DNA of 17,285 nucleotides from Vermiculatibacterium agrestimuris. Lineage in GTDB: Bacteria > Bacillota > Clostridia > Oscillospirales > Oscillospiraceae. The DNA is taken from positions 1 through 17,285 of the forward strand of contig NZ_CALPCU010000033.1 in assembly GCF_943193085.1 (NCBI RefSeq), read 5' to 3'. The notes under the pieces are model-generated. The model worked only from the letters and a program-made list of their open reading frames with translations. It had not been told where the DNA came from and searched no databases. The translations under genes were made by a program, and so were the position numbers. Below are positions 1 through 5,976 of this stretch, one piece after another; within the stretch, counting starts at the first letter, position 1; every line of letters begins with the position of its first letter.

Positions 1-34
1 CCCCCCCCCCCCCCCCCCCCCCCCCCCCTTTTTT
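1..34. other. Homopolymer C run followed by T run at window edge
   Basis: Positions 1-28 are C without interruption and 29-34 are T. Nothing coding can be read here. Read on the minus strand, this is the sequence just after a very stable hairpin: six A then 28 G. A dark-cycle poly-G tail from two-colour sequencing, or an assembly end, would look like this. A genuine C tract cannot be excluded. Confidence 0.6.
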
Positions 35-75
35 ATCCCACAAAGCCTCCGGCCTGGCCGGAGGCTTTGTGGGAT
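35..75 (-). terminator. Perfect 20-bp hairpin downstream of nhaC
   Basis: Arms 35-54 and 56-75 are exact reverse complements around a single T, so the real loop must open a few pairs. It lies 18 bases past the nhaC stop and is the expected place for its terminator. However, the minus-strand RNA continues into A then G, not U; the T run lies on the wrong side. It is therefore not a canonical intrinsic terminator as written, possibly because the flanking sequence is artefactual. Confidence 0.55.
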
Positions 76-93
76 ATTCATTGTAAACGGTTC

Positions 94-1551
94 TCACTCT
101 TCCCCAACGGCAGTTCCCACAGCCGAAAGGTCATGATAGGTGCGCTGGCTGGGATGCTCTCCGGTCTTCCAGACGAACTTCCCGGTAAAGCCATAGATGA
201 TGGCGATGACGGGGCACAGCCAGCACAGGAAGGCGTAGGGCAGGTAGGAGAGCGTGGGAACGCCCAGCGTACCGGCCATATACACACCGCAAAGGCTCCA
301 GGGGATCAGGGGGGAGACAATGGTGCCGCTGTCCTCCAGCGTACGGCTGAGCACTTGGGGCAGCAGGTCTTTTTTCTTAAACTCCCCCACGTACATACGG
401 CCGCCTACCACAATGGCCAGGGTCTGGCTGGCGGTGGCCGCCAGCAGGATGGTGCAAGAGGCCACGACTGTGGTAATGAGCATCCCCACATTCTTGACCA
501 GCGGCTTCATATGCTCCAAAACGGAGGTGAGAAGGCCGGTCTTTTCCATAATGGCGCCATAGAGCATGCCCAGCATACCCAGGGCCGCAGTCCACAGCAT
601 GCTCTGCAGGCCGCCCCGGTTCATCAGCTTGTCAAAATCGGCGAACCCGCTTTTGATGGAAAAGCCGCTGTCCAGGATCGTAGCCATAGCCGCCAGGCTC
701 TGCCCCTGAAACACCATGGCCAGCAGGCTGGCCGCCAGAGTGGAGATGAGCAGGGTGGGAATGGAGGGGCATTTGAGCACCGCCATAACGATGACGATGA
801 CCGGGGGCAGCAGCAGTAAGGGATTCATGTTGAAATTCTGCTCAATGGCGGAGAGGGTCGCCGCCACCTGCTGGGAGTTGACCCCATCGGCCGAATAGCG
901 CATACCCAAGATGGCATAAATGACCATACTGATCACAAAGGCCGGCAGGGTCGTATACATCATGCTTTTGATATGGTCGAACAGGTCGGCCTCAGCCACA
1001 GCGGGGGCCAGATTGGTCGTATCGGACATAGGGCTCATCTTATCGCCCAGATAGGCGCCCGAGATGATGGCGCCGGCAGTCATGGAAGGATTGATGCCGA
1101 GGCCCGCGCCAATGCCGATCAGGGCAATGCCCACGGTGCCGACGGTAGACCAGCTGCTGCCGATGGAAACGGCGCAGATGGCACAGATGAGGCAGGCCGT
1201 CATCAAAAAGAAGGAGGGGTTGATCAGCTTCAGGCCCCAATAGATGATCATAGGTACCGTGCCACTGGCGATCCAACTGGCGATCAGGCAGCCGATGAGC
1301 ATCATGATGATCGTGGGCGTCACCAGGATCTTGCCGCCGTATTCAATGGCGGCGGACAGCTCCTTCCACGGCTTGCCGTTGAGCCACGCCACCCCCAGCG
1401 TCACCGCAATGGAGACGAGCAGGTTGATATGTACCGGAATATTCAGCCACAGCACCGACGCCACCATGGAGCACAGCAGGAACGCAATGCAAAACAGGGC
1501 CCAGCCAAAGGGCATGTCTTTGGGCTTCTGCCCGCTTTTCAGTTCACTCAT
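94..1551 (-). CDS. nhaC: NhaC-family Na+/H+ antiporter-type transporter
   Basis: A 485-residue polytopic membrane protein of the NhaC family (ion transporter superfamily), which exchanges Na+ for H+ or couples these ions to organic solutes. The family signature GDKMSPMSDTTNLAPA is at about residues 169-184 and GSSWSTVGT at 131-139. About 11-12 hydrophobic segments run from residue 15 to 465, and the length is normal. The ATG is preceded by GGGAGG at good spacing. It lies 71 bases downstream of the creatininase-like gene with no terminator between, so the two are probably one transcript. Known NhaC relatives include malate/lactate and amino acid exchangers (for example MleN), so it may move the substrate or product of the upstream hydrolase rather than act only in Na+ homeostasis. 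The family call is secure; the substrate is unknown. Confidence 0.9.
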   Translation of the reverse strand: MSELKSGQKPKDMPFGWALFCIAFLLCSMVASVLWLNIPVHINLLVSIAVTLGVAWLNGKPWKELSAAIEYGGKILVTPTIIMMLIGCLIASWIASGTVPMIIYWGLKLINPSFFLMTACLICAICAVSIGSSWSTVGTVGIALIGIGAGLGINPSMTAGAIISGAYLGDKMSPMSDTTNLAPAVAEADLFDHIKSMMYTTLPAFVISMVIYAILGMRYSADGVNSQQVAATLSAIEQNFNMNPLLLLPPVIVIVMAVLKCPSIPTLLISTLAASLLAMVFQGQSLAAMATILDSGFSIKSGFADFDKLMNRGGLQSMLWTAALGMLGMLYGAIMEKTGLLTSVLEHMKPLVKNVGMLITTVVASCTILLAATASQTLAIVVGGRMYVGEFKKKDLLPQVLSRTLEDSGTIVSPLIPWSLCGVYMAGTLGVPTLSYLPYAFLCWLCPVIAIIYGFTGKFVWKTGEHPSQRTYHDLSAVGTAVGEE

Positions 1552-1622
1552 AATAGTATACCTCCCAGGTATAGTGATAGGAGCGGCTTTTGCCCCTTTT
1601 TATACATTCGATCCTGTATATA

Positions 1623-2450
1623 TCAGTCGTTATACAGGTATTTGTCGGCCACCTGCGCGATCCACTTGGCGTACGCCTCGTAGCACTTCTCCCCCACCTC
1701 AACGGTGGCGTCGGCCGGGTTGCCGATATATCCCGGACTCTTGTCCTCCTTGACCGGCACATAGATCCCCACGGCCCCGCCGTAGTAGTGCAGGCCGCCC
1801 ATCTTCACCGGCTTGCCATCGTCCTCTTCATAGTAGGGCTTGCACCCTTCCAGATGGACAAGGCCGGGCACCGCCGCCATTACACAGCTGGTCTCGTCCT
1901 CGCCGCCGTGGCCCTGATGCTCTGCATTCTTGCACACCTTAGGCCAGAAGTCGTTCATCGGCGGCACCCAGTCGCAGACCACGCACTTGAGCCCAAATCG
2001 CACCGCCAAGTCCTTCGCCGCCACATGGAGCGCCGCGTGGTTTTCAGAGTGGTTGATGCACAGCACGAAACGCTTGAATCCATGCTTGCTCAGCGAGAGG
2101 CAGAGATCCTCCGTCATGTCGATGAAGGTGCGCTCGCTTACCGGAACGTTGCCAAACAAATTGGCGCCCTCTCGCTCAAACTGGTTGGTCTGCACTCCGA
2201 AGGGCACCGAAAAGCCCGGCACCGACTTATGGCCCATGGCAGTCAGCTGCTCATGCACACAGCGGATGAGGATGTTGGCCTGGAACCAGTCCGCTCCCAT
2301 CGGCAGATGTCCGCCGTGGTTTTCAATGGCTCCAAAGCTCAGTACAACGGTATCCGCCCCGTCGTCTATCAGCGCCTTCAGCTCCACGGCCGTCATCTCC
2401 AAAAGACTTTTGGGGCCTTTTACCTCATAGAGGGTCTTCCAATTCTTCAT
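1623..2450 (-). CDS. Creatininase-family metal-dependent amidohydrolase
   Basis: A 275-residue cytosolic protein of the creatininase family, whose members hydrolyse cyclic or linear amide bonds with a two-metal centre. The first metal motif is GAIENHGGHLPMGAD, with E43, H45 and D54 aligning to the Glu34/His36/Asp45 ligands of Pseudomonas creatininase. CINHSEN (H134, E136) aligns to GHYEN (His120/Glu122). HGGEDETS at 181-188 aligns to the EHGGVFETS catalytic block. All expected ligands are therefore present. The NHSEN form resembles true creatininase more than the NGHGGN form of mycofactocin- or riboflavin-pathway relatives. The start ATG follows a purine-rich AGAGG site. A consensus promoter lies upstream and nhaC follows 71 bases downstream. 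The substrate could be creatinine or another amide; sequence alone does not decide. Confidence 0.85.
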   Translation of the reverse strand: MKNWKTLYEVKGPKSLLEMTAVELKALIDDGADTVVLSFGAIENHGGHLPMGADWFQANILIRCVHEQLTAMGHKSVPGFSVPFGVQTNQFEREGANLFGNVPVSERTFIDMTEDLCLSLSKHGFKRFVLCINHSENHAALHVAAKDLAVRFGLKCVVCDWVPPMNDFWPKVCKNAEHQGHGGEDETSCVMAAVPGLVHLEGCKPYYEEDDGKPVKMGGLHYYGGAVGIYVPVKEDKSPGYIGNPADATVEVGEKCYEAYAKWIAQVADKYLYND

Positions 2451-2530
2451 AAACTCGCTTCCTCTCCCCTCCCGTCTGCGCGGGAGAACATGATAGTATA
2501 AAATTGCATCTCTTCAAATGTTCTTGCATA

Positions 2531-2559
2531 AATATACATCGCTCTGTATCAAATGTCAA
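2531..2559 (-). promoter_or_regulatory. Sigma-A promoter of the creatininase/nhaC operon
   Basis: On the minus strand, TTGACA (2559-2554) and TATATT (2536-2531) are separated by exactly 17 bases. This leaves a leader of about 75 bases before the ATG. The leader contains a short TCCCG/CGGGA hairpin just before the ribosome site. Confidence 0.8.
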
Positions 2560-2630
2560 TGGCCGGCTTCATTTTTGTTAAAACCAACAAAAGGCAATGG
2601 GGTCACGCCGGCATAAAAGAGCAGATCGCC

Positions 2631-2660
2631 AAAAAGCGGCCCGGAAGCAGCCGCTTTTTT
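2631..2660. terminator. Intrinsic hairpin AAAAAGCGGC/GCCGCTTTTT
   Basis: Arms 2631-2640 and 2650-2659 are exact 10-bp complements with a 9-base loop, and both strands end in a U tract. No coding gene reads directly into it on either strand; it insulates the creatininase promoter from the small gene at 2708. Confidence 0.75.
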
Positions 2661-2688
2661 GAATCCTTTTATCATTTTCGGGTATACT
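2659..2688 (+). promoter_or_regulatory. Possible promoter of the 49-codon gene
   Basis: TTGAAT (2659-2664) and TATACT (2683-2688) are 18 bases apart. The -35 overlaps the T tract of the preceding terminator, and the start of transcription would fall almost at the ribosome site, so the call is weak. Confidence 0.4.
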
Positions 2689-2707
2689 CTCTGGCGAGGT
2701 GATCTTT

Positions 2708-2857
2708 ATGTCCGTCGTATCCCCCAATATTCGCGACAAATTCGACTCCATGCCCCAAAACCTGCAGCAGGCCCTTCTGGACACCGGCATGCAGCTGGAC
2801 ACCCTGGCCGATCTGATGGCCTGTCTGGAGCGGGTCATCGCCGAAAATGAGAAATGA
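2708..2857 (+). CDS. Small 49-residue helical protein, unknown function
   Basis: The ATG is preceded at 5-7 bases by GAGGTGATC, a near-perfect match to the 16S 3' end. The frame gives 49 residues, starting MSVVSPNIRD and ending RVIAENEK before TGA. The protein is predicted largely helical and amphipathic: a run of hydrophobic residues at i/i+3/i+4 from LQQALL through LDTLADLMACLERVI. It has no signal peptide, no membrane segment and one cysteine. It sits as a single gene between a terminator at 2631-2660 and a perfect 13-bp terminator at 2874-2904, on the opposite strand to its neighbours. I do not recognise the family. The combination of ribosome site, clean frame and dedicated terminator argues for a real gene rather than chance. 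Confidence 0.65.
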   Translation: MSVVSPNIRDKFDSMPQNLQQALLDTGMQLDTLADLMACLERVIAENEK

Positions 2858-2873
2858 ATCCCTGTCCAAAGGA

Positions 2874-2908
2874 AGAGGGGCACAGCCGACAGCTGTGCCC
2901 CTCTCTTT
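2874..2908. terminator. Intrinsic terminator between convergent genes
   Basis: Arms 2874-2886 and 2892-2904 form a perfect 13-bp stem with loop CGACA, followed on the plus strand by CTTTATTT. It ends the small gene (plus) and, with a weaker TCCTTT tail, probably the hydrolase gene (minus). Confidence 0.8.
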
Positions 2909-3818
2909 ATTTCATGTGACCTTCCACCCAGGAGAGAACGTCATCGAAGACTTCTTCCCTGTTGCTCTCGTTGAGCATCTCGTGCCGTCCGCCGGGATAG
3001 AGTTTTACTGTCACGTCCCGCACTCCCGCCTGACGGAACCACCCCGCCACCTTTTGGACGCCCTTGCCCATGGCGCCCACCGGATCGGCGTCTCCGGCGA
3101 AAAAGTAGATCGGGGTGCTCTTGTCCATCCGCTTCAAATTGTCCACGCTGCCCACATACTGGAGCCCGCACATCATGGCGTGGTTCATCCCCGCCGTGGT
3201 CTTGAAATTGCACAGAGGGTCGGCCAGATAGGCGTCCACCACCGCCTCGTCCCGGCAGATCCAGTCCGCGCTTGTACGGCTGGGCTTAAACTTTTTATTG
3301 TAGGCCCCGATGGACAGGGCGTAGAACAGCTTGTTGACCTTGTGCGGATCTCCTATCCCGGTGAGGGCCTTGCCCAGCGCCACGGTGACAGCCGGCTCCT
3401 GGCCGGTACCGGAGAGGATGCAGCCCGTCAGCGCGCCGGGATAGTCGATGAGAAAGGTGCGGGCCACAAAGGAGCCCATGGAGTGGCCCAGGAGGAAATA
3501 GGGCAGCTCCGGCGCAGTCTCCTTCACCTTACACTGAAGCGCCCGCACATCGTGCACCAAGTCCCACCAGTTATCAAAATAGCCGTACTCCGACGCTTCT
3601 CTGGCCGTCAGGCCATGGCCCAGGTGGTCGTGTCCCGCCACCAAAAAGCCCCGCTCCGCCAGGAACCGGGCAAAGGGATCGTACCGCAGGGCATATTCGC
3701 AGATGCCGTGGACAAGCTGCACCACCCCCCGTGCCTCCCCCTCCGGATGCCACAGGACGGCGTGGACTTGATGGACGCCGTCGGAGGAGGGAAAGGTAAA
3801 TTCCTGTCTGCTCGCCAT
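2907..3818 (-). CDS. Alpha/beta hydrolase, monoacylglycerol lipase/lysophospholipase-like
   Basis: A 303-residue cytosolic serine hydrolase of the Hydrolase_4 (S33-like) group, which typically cleaves monoacylglycerols, lysophospholipids or other small esters. The nucleophile elbow GHSMGS places Ser113. The acid is in AGDADPVG (Asp245, or Asp243). The catalytic histidine is His279 in GGRHEMLNE. The oxyanion-side motif VHGICEYALRY at about 36-46 is typical of this group (HGxxEhxxRY). Length is normal and no signal peptide is present. The ATG has an AAAGGAGG ribosome site at ideal distance. It is a single gene with its own TTGACG/TAGAAT promoter. The specific substrate is not predictable. Confidence 0.88.
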   Translation of the reverse strand: MASRQEFTFPSSDGVHQVHAVLWHPEGEARGVVQLVHGICEYALRYDPFARFLAERGFLVAGHDHLGHGLTAREASEYGYFDNWWDLVHDVRALQCKVKETAPELPYFLLGHSMGSFVARTFLIDYPGALTGCILSGTGQEPAVTVALGKALTGIGDPHKVNKLFYALSIGAYNKKFKPSRTSADWICRDEAVVDAYLADPLCNFKTTAGMNHAMMCGLQYVGSVDNLKRMDKSTPIYFFAGDADPVGAMGKGVQKVAGWFRQAGVRDVTVKLYPGGRHEMLNESNREEVFDDVLSWVEGHMK

Positions 3819-3857
3819 GGAGATCCTCCTTTTTGCCGCGTAAAATCAGTATGCTAT

Positions 3858-3886
3858 ATTCTACCGGGAATCTCCGCCGCCGTCAA
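3858..3886 (-). promoter_or_regulatory. Promoter of the alpha/beta hydrolase gene
   Basis: On the minus strand, TTGACG (3886-3881) and TAGAAT (3863-3858) are separated by 17 bases, about 40 bases before the ATG. Confidence 0.65.
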
Positions 3887-3909
3887 CCGGTGTTTTGCGG
3901 TCTGCGCGC

Positions 3910-3946
3910 AAAAAAGGAGAGCCATCCCCTTCCGGGACGGCCCTCC
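3910..3946 (-). terminator. Intrinsic terminator of the AGCS symporter gene
   Basis: On the minus strand, GGAGGGCCGTCCC pairs with GGGATGGCTCTCC (13 pairs including two G-U) around a short purine loop and is followed by six U (3915-3910). Confidence 0.85.
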
Positions 3947-3961
3947 TCCCCGCTTTCCTCT

Positions 3962-5368
3962 TTACTTTCCCGCTCCCACGCCGTGGGCGGACTCCACCAC
4001 CATCCGGGTCAGCGCGAACAGGGCGATGGCATTGGGAATGACCATCAGGTTATTGAACATGTCGGTCAGTTCCCATACCAGGTCGTTGGACATGAGGGTG
4101 CCCAGGAAGATAAACACCAGGGCGATGACGGAATAGACCACCGCGGACTTCTTGCCGAAAAGGTAGATCACGTTGATCTTGCCAAAGAGGTTCCAGCTCA
4201 GAACCGTGGAGAAGGCGAAGAAGAACAGGCAGACAGCGACGAAGATGGCGCCGAAATTGGTGCCGAAGACCGTTCCAAAGGCGGTCTGGGCCAGGTTGGT
4301 CTTGTTGATGGCCTCCGTGACCGCGCCGGTGTAGCCCGCCGCCAGAGGGCCGCCCTCGGTATAGAGGGTGGAGATGATGACCAGAGCGTTCAGGGTGAGC
4401 ACCACGAAGGTGTCCATGAACACGCCGATCATGGCCACCACGCCCTGGTCGTGGGGATCGGTCACGTTGGCCTGGGCGTGGGCGTGGGGGGTGGAGCCCA
4501 TACCGGCCTCATTGGAGAACAGGCCCCGCTTGGCGCCCTGGCTGATGGCGGTCTTGAGGGCGTAGCCCAGGCCGCCGCCCACAATGGCCTGGGGCTGGAA
4601 TGCGTATTGGAAGATCATCCCGAAGGTGGCGGGGATATAGCGGCCGCGGGCAATGAGGATGGCCAGCCCCCCCGCCAGGAAGATGGCCGCCATAACGGGC
4701 ACCACCTTCTCCGTTACCGCCGCCAGGCGCTGTACACCGCCCAGGAAGATCACGGCGCAGATGACCACCAGCACCGCGCCCACGATCCAGGCGGGGACGC
4801 CAAAGGCGGTCTCAAAGGTGGAGCCGATGGAGTTGGACTGGACCATACAGCCCATAAAGCCCAGCGCCAGAATAATGGCCACGGCGAAGAAGCCGGCCAG
4901 GAATTTGCCGAAGCCTCCCTTAAAGGCGGTGGTGATGTAGTAGACCGGGCCGCCGTGGATGGTGCCGTCCTCATCCACCACCCGGGTCTTGAGCGCCAGA
5001 GTGGCCTCGGCATAGATGGTGGCCATGCCGAAGAAGGCGATGATCCACATCCAGAAAATGGCGCCGGGGCCGCCGGCGAGGATGGCGCCGGAGGCGCCCA
5101 CGATATTGCCCGTTCCCACCTGGGCGGCGATAGCGGTGGCCAGGGCCTGGAACGAGCTCATGCCCTGCTCCTGCTTCCCGCCTCGGAGAGTCAGATTGCC
5201 AAAGACCTTTTTCATACCCTCGCCAAAGCAGCGCACCTGTACAAAGCGGGTCTTGATGGAATACCACAGGCCCACCGCAATGAGCAGGAACACCAGGATA
5301 TAGCTGGATAGATAGTTGTTGATGTCTACCACCACAGGGTAAAGGGCCGCTTCCAGATTTTCAAGCAT
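3962..5368 (-). CDS. Alanine/glycine:cation symporter (AGCS family)
   Basis: A 468-residue inner-membrane symporter that takes up alanine, glycine or related small amino acids with Na+ or H+. The AGCS signature GTGNIVGASGAILAGGPGAIF begins at about residue 85, and GAKRGLFSNEAGMGSTPHAHA at about 300, both intact. About 11 hydrophobic segments are visible and the length is normal for the family. The ATG follows AAAAGGAGAG. It is monocistronic: a consensus promoter, a tandem glycine riboswitch and a terminator hairpin lie upstream and a strong terminator follows. The riboswitch makes glycine the most likely physiological substrate or signal. Annotated relatives are called AlsT/YaaJ/DagA-like; the exact substrate preference is not visible. 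Confidence 0.92.
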   Translation of the reverse strand: MLENLEAALYPVVVDINNYLSSYILVFLLIAVGLWYSIKTRFVQVRCFGEGMKKVFGNLTLRGGKQEQGMSSFQALATAIAAQVGTGNIVGASGAILAGGPGAIFWMWIIAFFGMATIYAEATLALKTRVVDEDGTIHGGPVYYITTAFKGGFGKFLAGFFAVAIILALGFMGCMVQSNSIGSTFETAFGVPAWIVGAVLVVICAVIFLGGVQRLAAVTEKVVPVMAAIFLAGGLAILIARGRYIPATFGMIFQYAFQPQAIVGGGLGYALKTAISQGAKRGLFSNEAGMGSTPHAHAQANVTDPHDQGVVAMIGVFMDTFVVLTLNALVIISTLYTEGGPLAAGYTGAVTEAINKTNLAQTAFGTVFGTNFGAIFVAVCLFFFAFSTVLSWNLFGKINVIYLFGKKSAVVYSVIALVFIFLGTLMSNDLVWELTDMFNNLMVIPNAIALFALTRMVVESAHGVGAGK

Positions 5369-5390
5369 TTCTCATCTCTCCTTTTCCTCG

Positions 5391-5427
5391 GGCAAAAAAC
5401 AGGACTGTGGAGAAAACTCCACAGTCC
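5391..5427 (-). terminator. Riboswitch expression-platform terminator
   Basis: On the minus strand, GGACTGTGGAG... pairs with CTCCACAGTCC: a perfect 11-bp stem (5402-5412 with 5417-5427) and a four-base loop, followed by TGTTTTTTG. It lies between the second glycine aptamer and the start codon, so it is the premature terminator controlled by the riboswitch. Confidence 0.85.
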
Positions 5428-5487
5428 GGGAATAGATATAAGCGCCTTAGCCAAAGCGCACGGCGCGCTCCAGCCAAGCCAGCTCTT

Positions 5488-5655
5488 CTCTGTCCTTTTG
5501 CCTGAGAGATTCATAGGGCTCGCGCCCCATGTTGCCCCTTCGGCCCCCGTAAACGAGTTTCTCCAGAGTTACATCCGCGCATAGTCCTCGCCCCCCACGG
5601 AGGCGCCTGAGAGTGTTACTCCTTCGGCATGGCTGTCCGCCATTTTCCTACACGC
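5488..5655 (-). ncRNA. Tandem glycine riboswitch
   Basis: Two aptamers of the gcvT/glycine class are visible on the minus strand. Aptamer 1 is 5655-5577: P1 GCGTGTA pairs with TATGCGC, and the core is GCCGAAGGAGTAA ... CTCTCAGG ... GGAC. Aptamer 2 is 5568-5488: P1 CTCTG pairs with CAGAG, and the core is GCCGAAGGGGCAA ... TCTCAGGCAAAAGGACAG. The linker is 8 bases. Both carry the conserved CCGAAG and CTCAGG blocks expected for glycine binding. The downstream terminator at 5391-5427 gives a transcriptional output. An 8-base complementarity between the 5' strand of aptamer 2 and the terminator suggests glycine turns expression off (see findings). Class identity is secure; the sign of control is inferred. 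Confidence 0.93.
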
Positions 5656-5683
5656 TTCGTCTGTCCGATTCAATTATGGGCGT

Positions 5684-5712
5684 ACTATACTACATCTATG
5701 CGCATTTGTCAA
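5684..5712 (-). promoter_or_regulatory. Consensus sigma-A promoter of the glycine riboswitch/symporter
   Basis: On the minus strand, TTGACA (5712-5707), a 17-base spacer and TATAGT (5689-5684). It places the transcript start about 20 bases before aptamer 1. Confidence 0.85.
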
Positions 5713-5774
5713 CCTCTGTGTGAAAATACGCCCCAAGAGGCTGAAGGCCGAGCGGCCTAAGCGGCGAGAGCAAT

Positions 5775-5816
5775 AAAAAAGGAACAAACTTCCCGCTGAC
5801 GCAGAAAGTTTGTTCC
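5775..5816 (-). terminator. Terminator of tRNA-Arg
   Basis: On the minus strand, GGAACAAACTT pairs with AAGTTTGTTCC (11 bp, 14-base loop), followed by six U. The stem begins immediately after the encoded CCA of the tRNA. Confidence 0.9.
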
Positions 5817-5893
5817 TGGTACGGCTGGAGGGACTCGAACCCCCGACCTACTGGTTCGTAGCCAGTCACTCTATCCAGCTGAGCTACAGCCGC
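5817..5893 (-). tRNA. tRNA-Arg (anticodon ACG), CCA encoded
   Basis: A complete cloverleaf: acceptor GCGGCTG/CAGCCGT (terminal G-U), D-arm AGCTCAGCTGGATAGAGT, anticodon stem CTGG/CCAG with loop CTACGAA, and T-arm GGGGGTTCGAGTCCC. The anticodon is ACG, normally edited to ICG. The discriminator is A and CCA is encoded at 5819-5817. It has its own promoter 26 bases upstream and its own terminator, so it is a single-gene unit. Confidence 0.97.
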
Positions 5894-5918
5894 ATACCGT
5901 CTCACCGACAGCTTGATT

Positions 5919-5947
5919 ATTTTAGCACAGTGAGCGGTAAATTGCAA
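5919..5947 (-). promoter_or_regulatory. Promoter of tRNA-Arg
   Basis: On the minus strand, TTGCAA (5947-5942), a 17-base spacer and TAAAAT (5924-5919). These are the same hexamers and spacing as the efp promoter at 14356-14384. Confidence 0.8.
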
Positions 5948-5976
5948 GCCCTTTTTTCCTTCCGGGGTATTTTTTC

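Noticed and set aside
3833..5311. A 492-residue plus-strand frame opposite the AGCS gene
   Set aside because: Composition is His/Gly/Asp-rich low complexity, as expected of an antisense frame, and the minus-strand gene is fully conserved.
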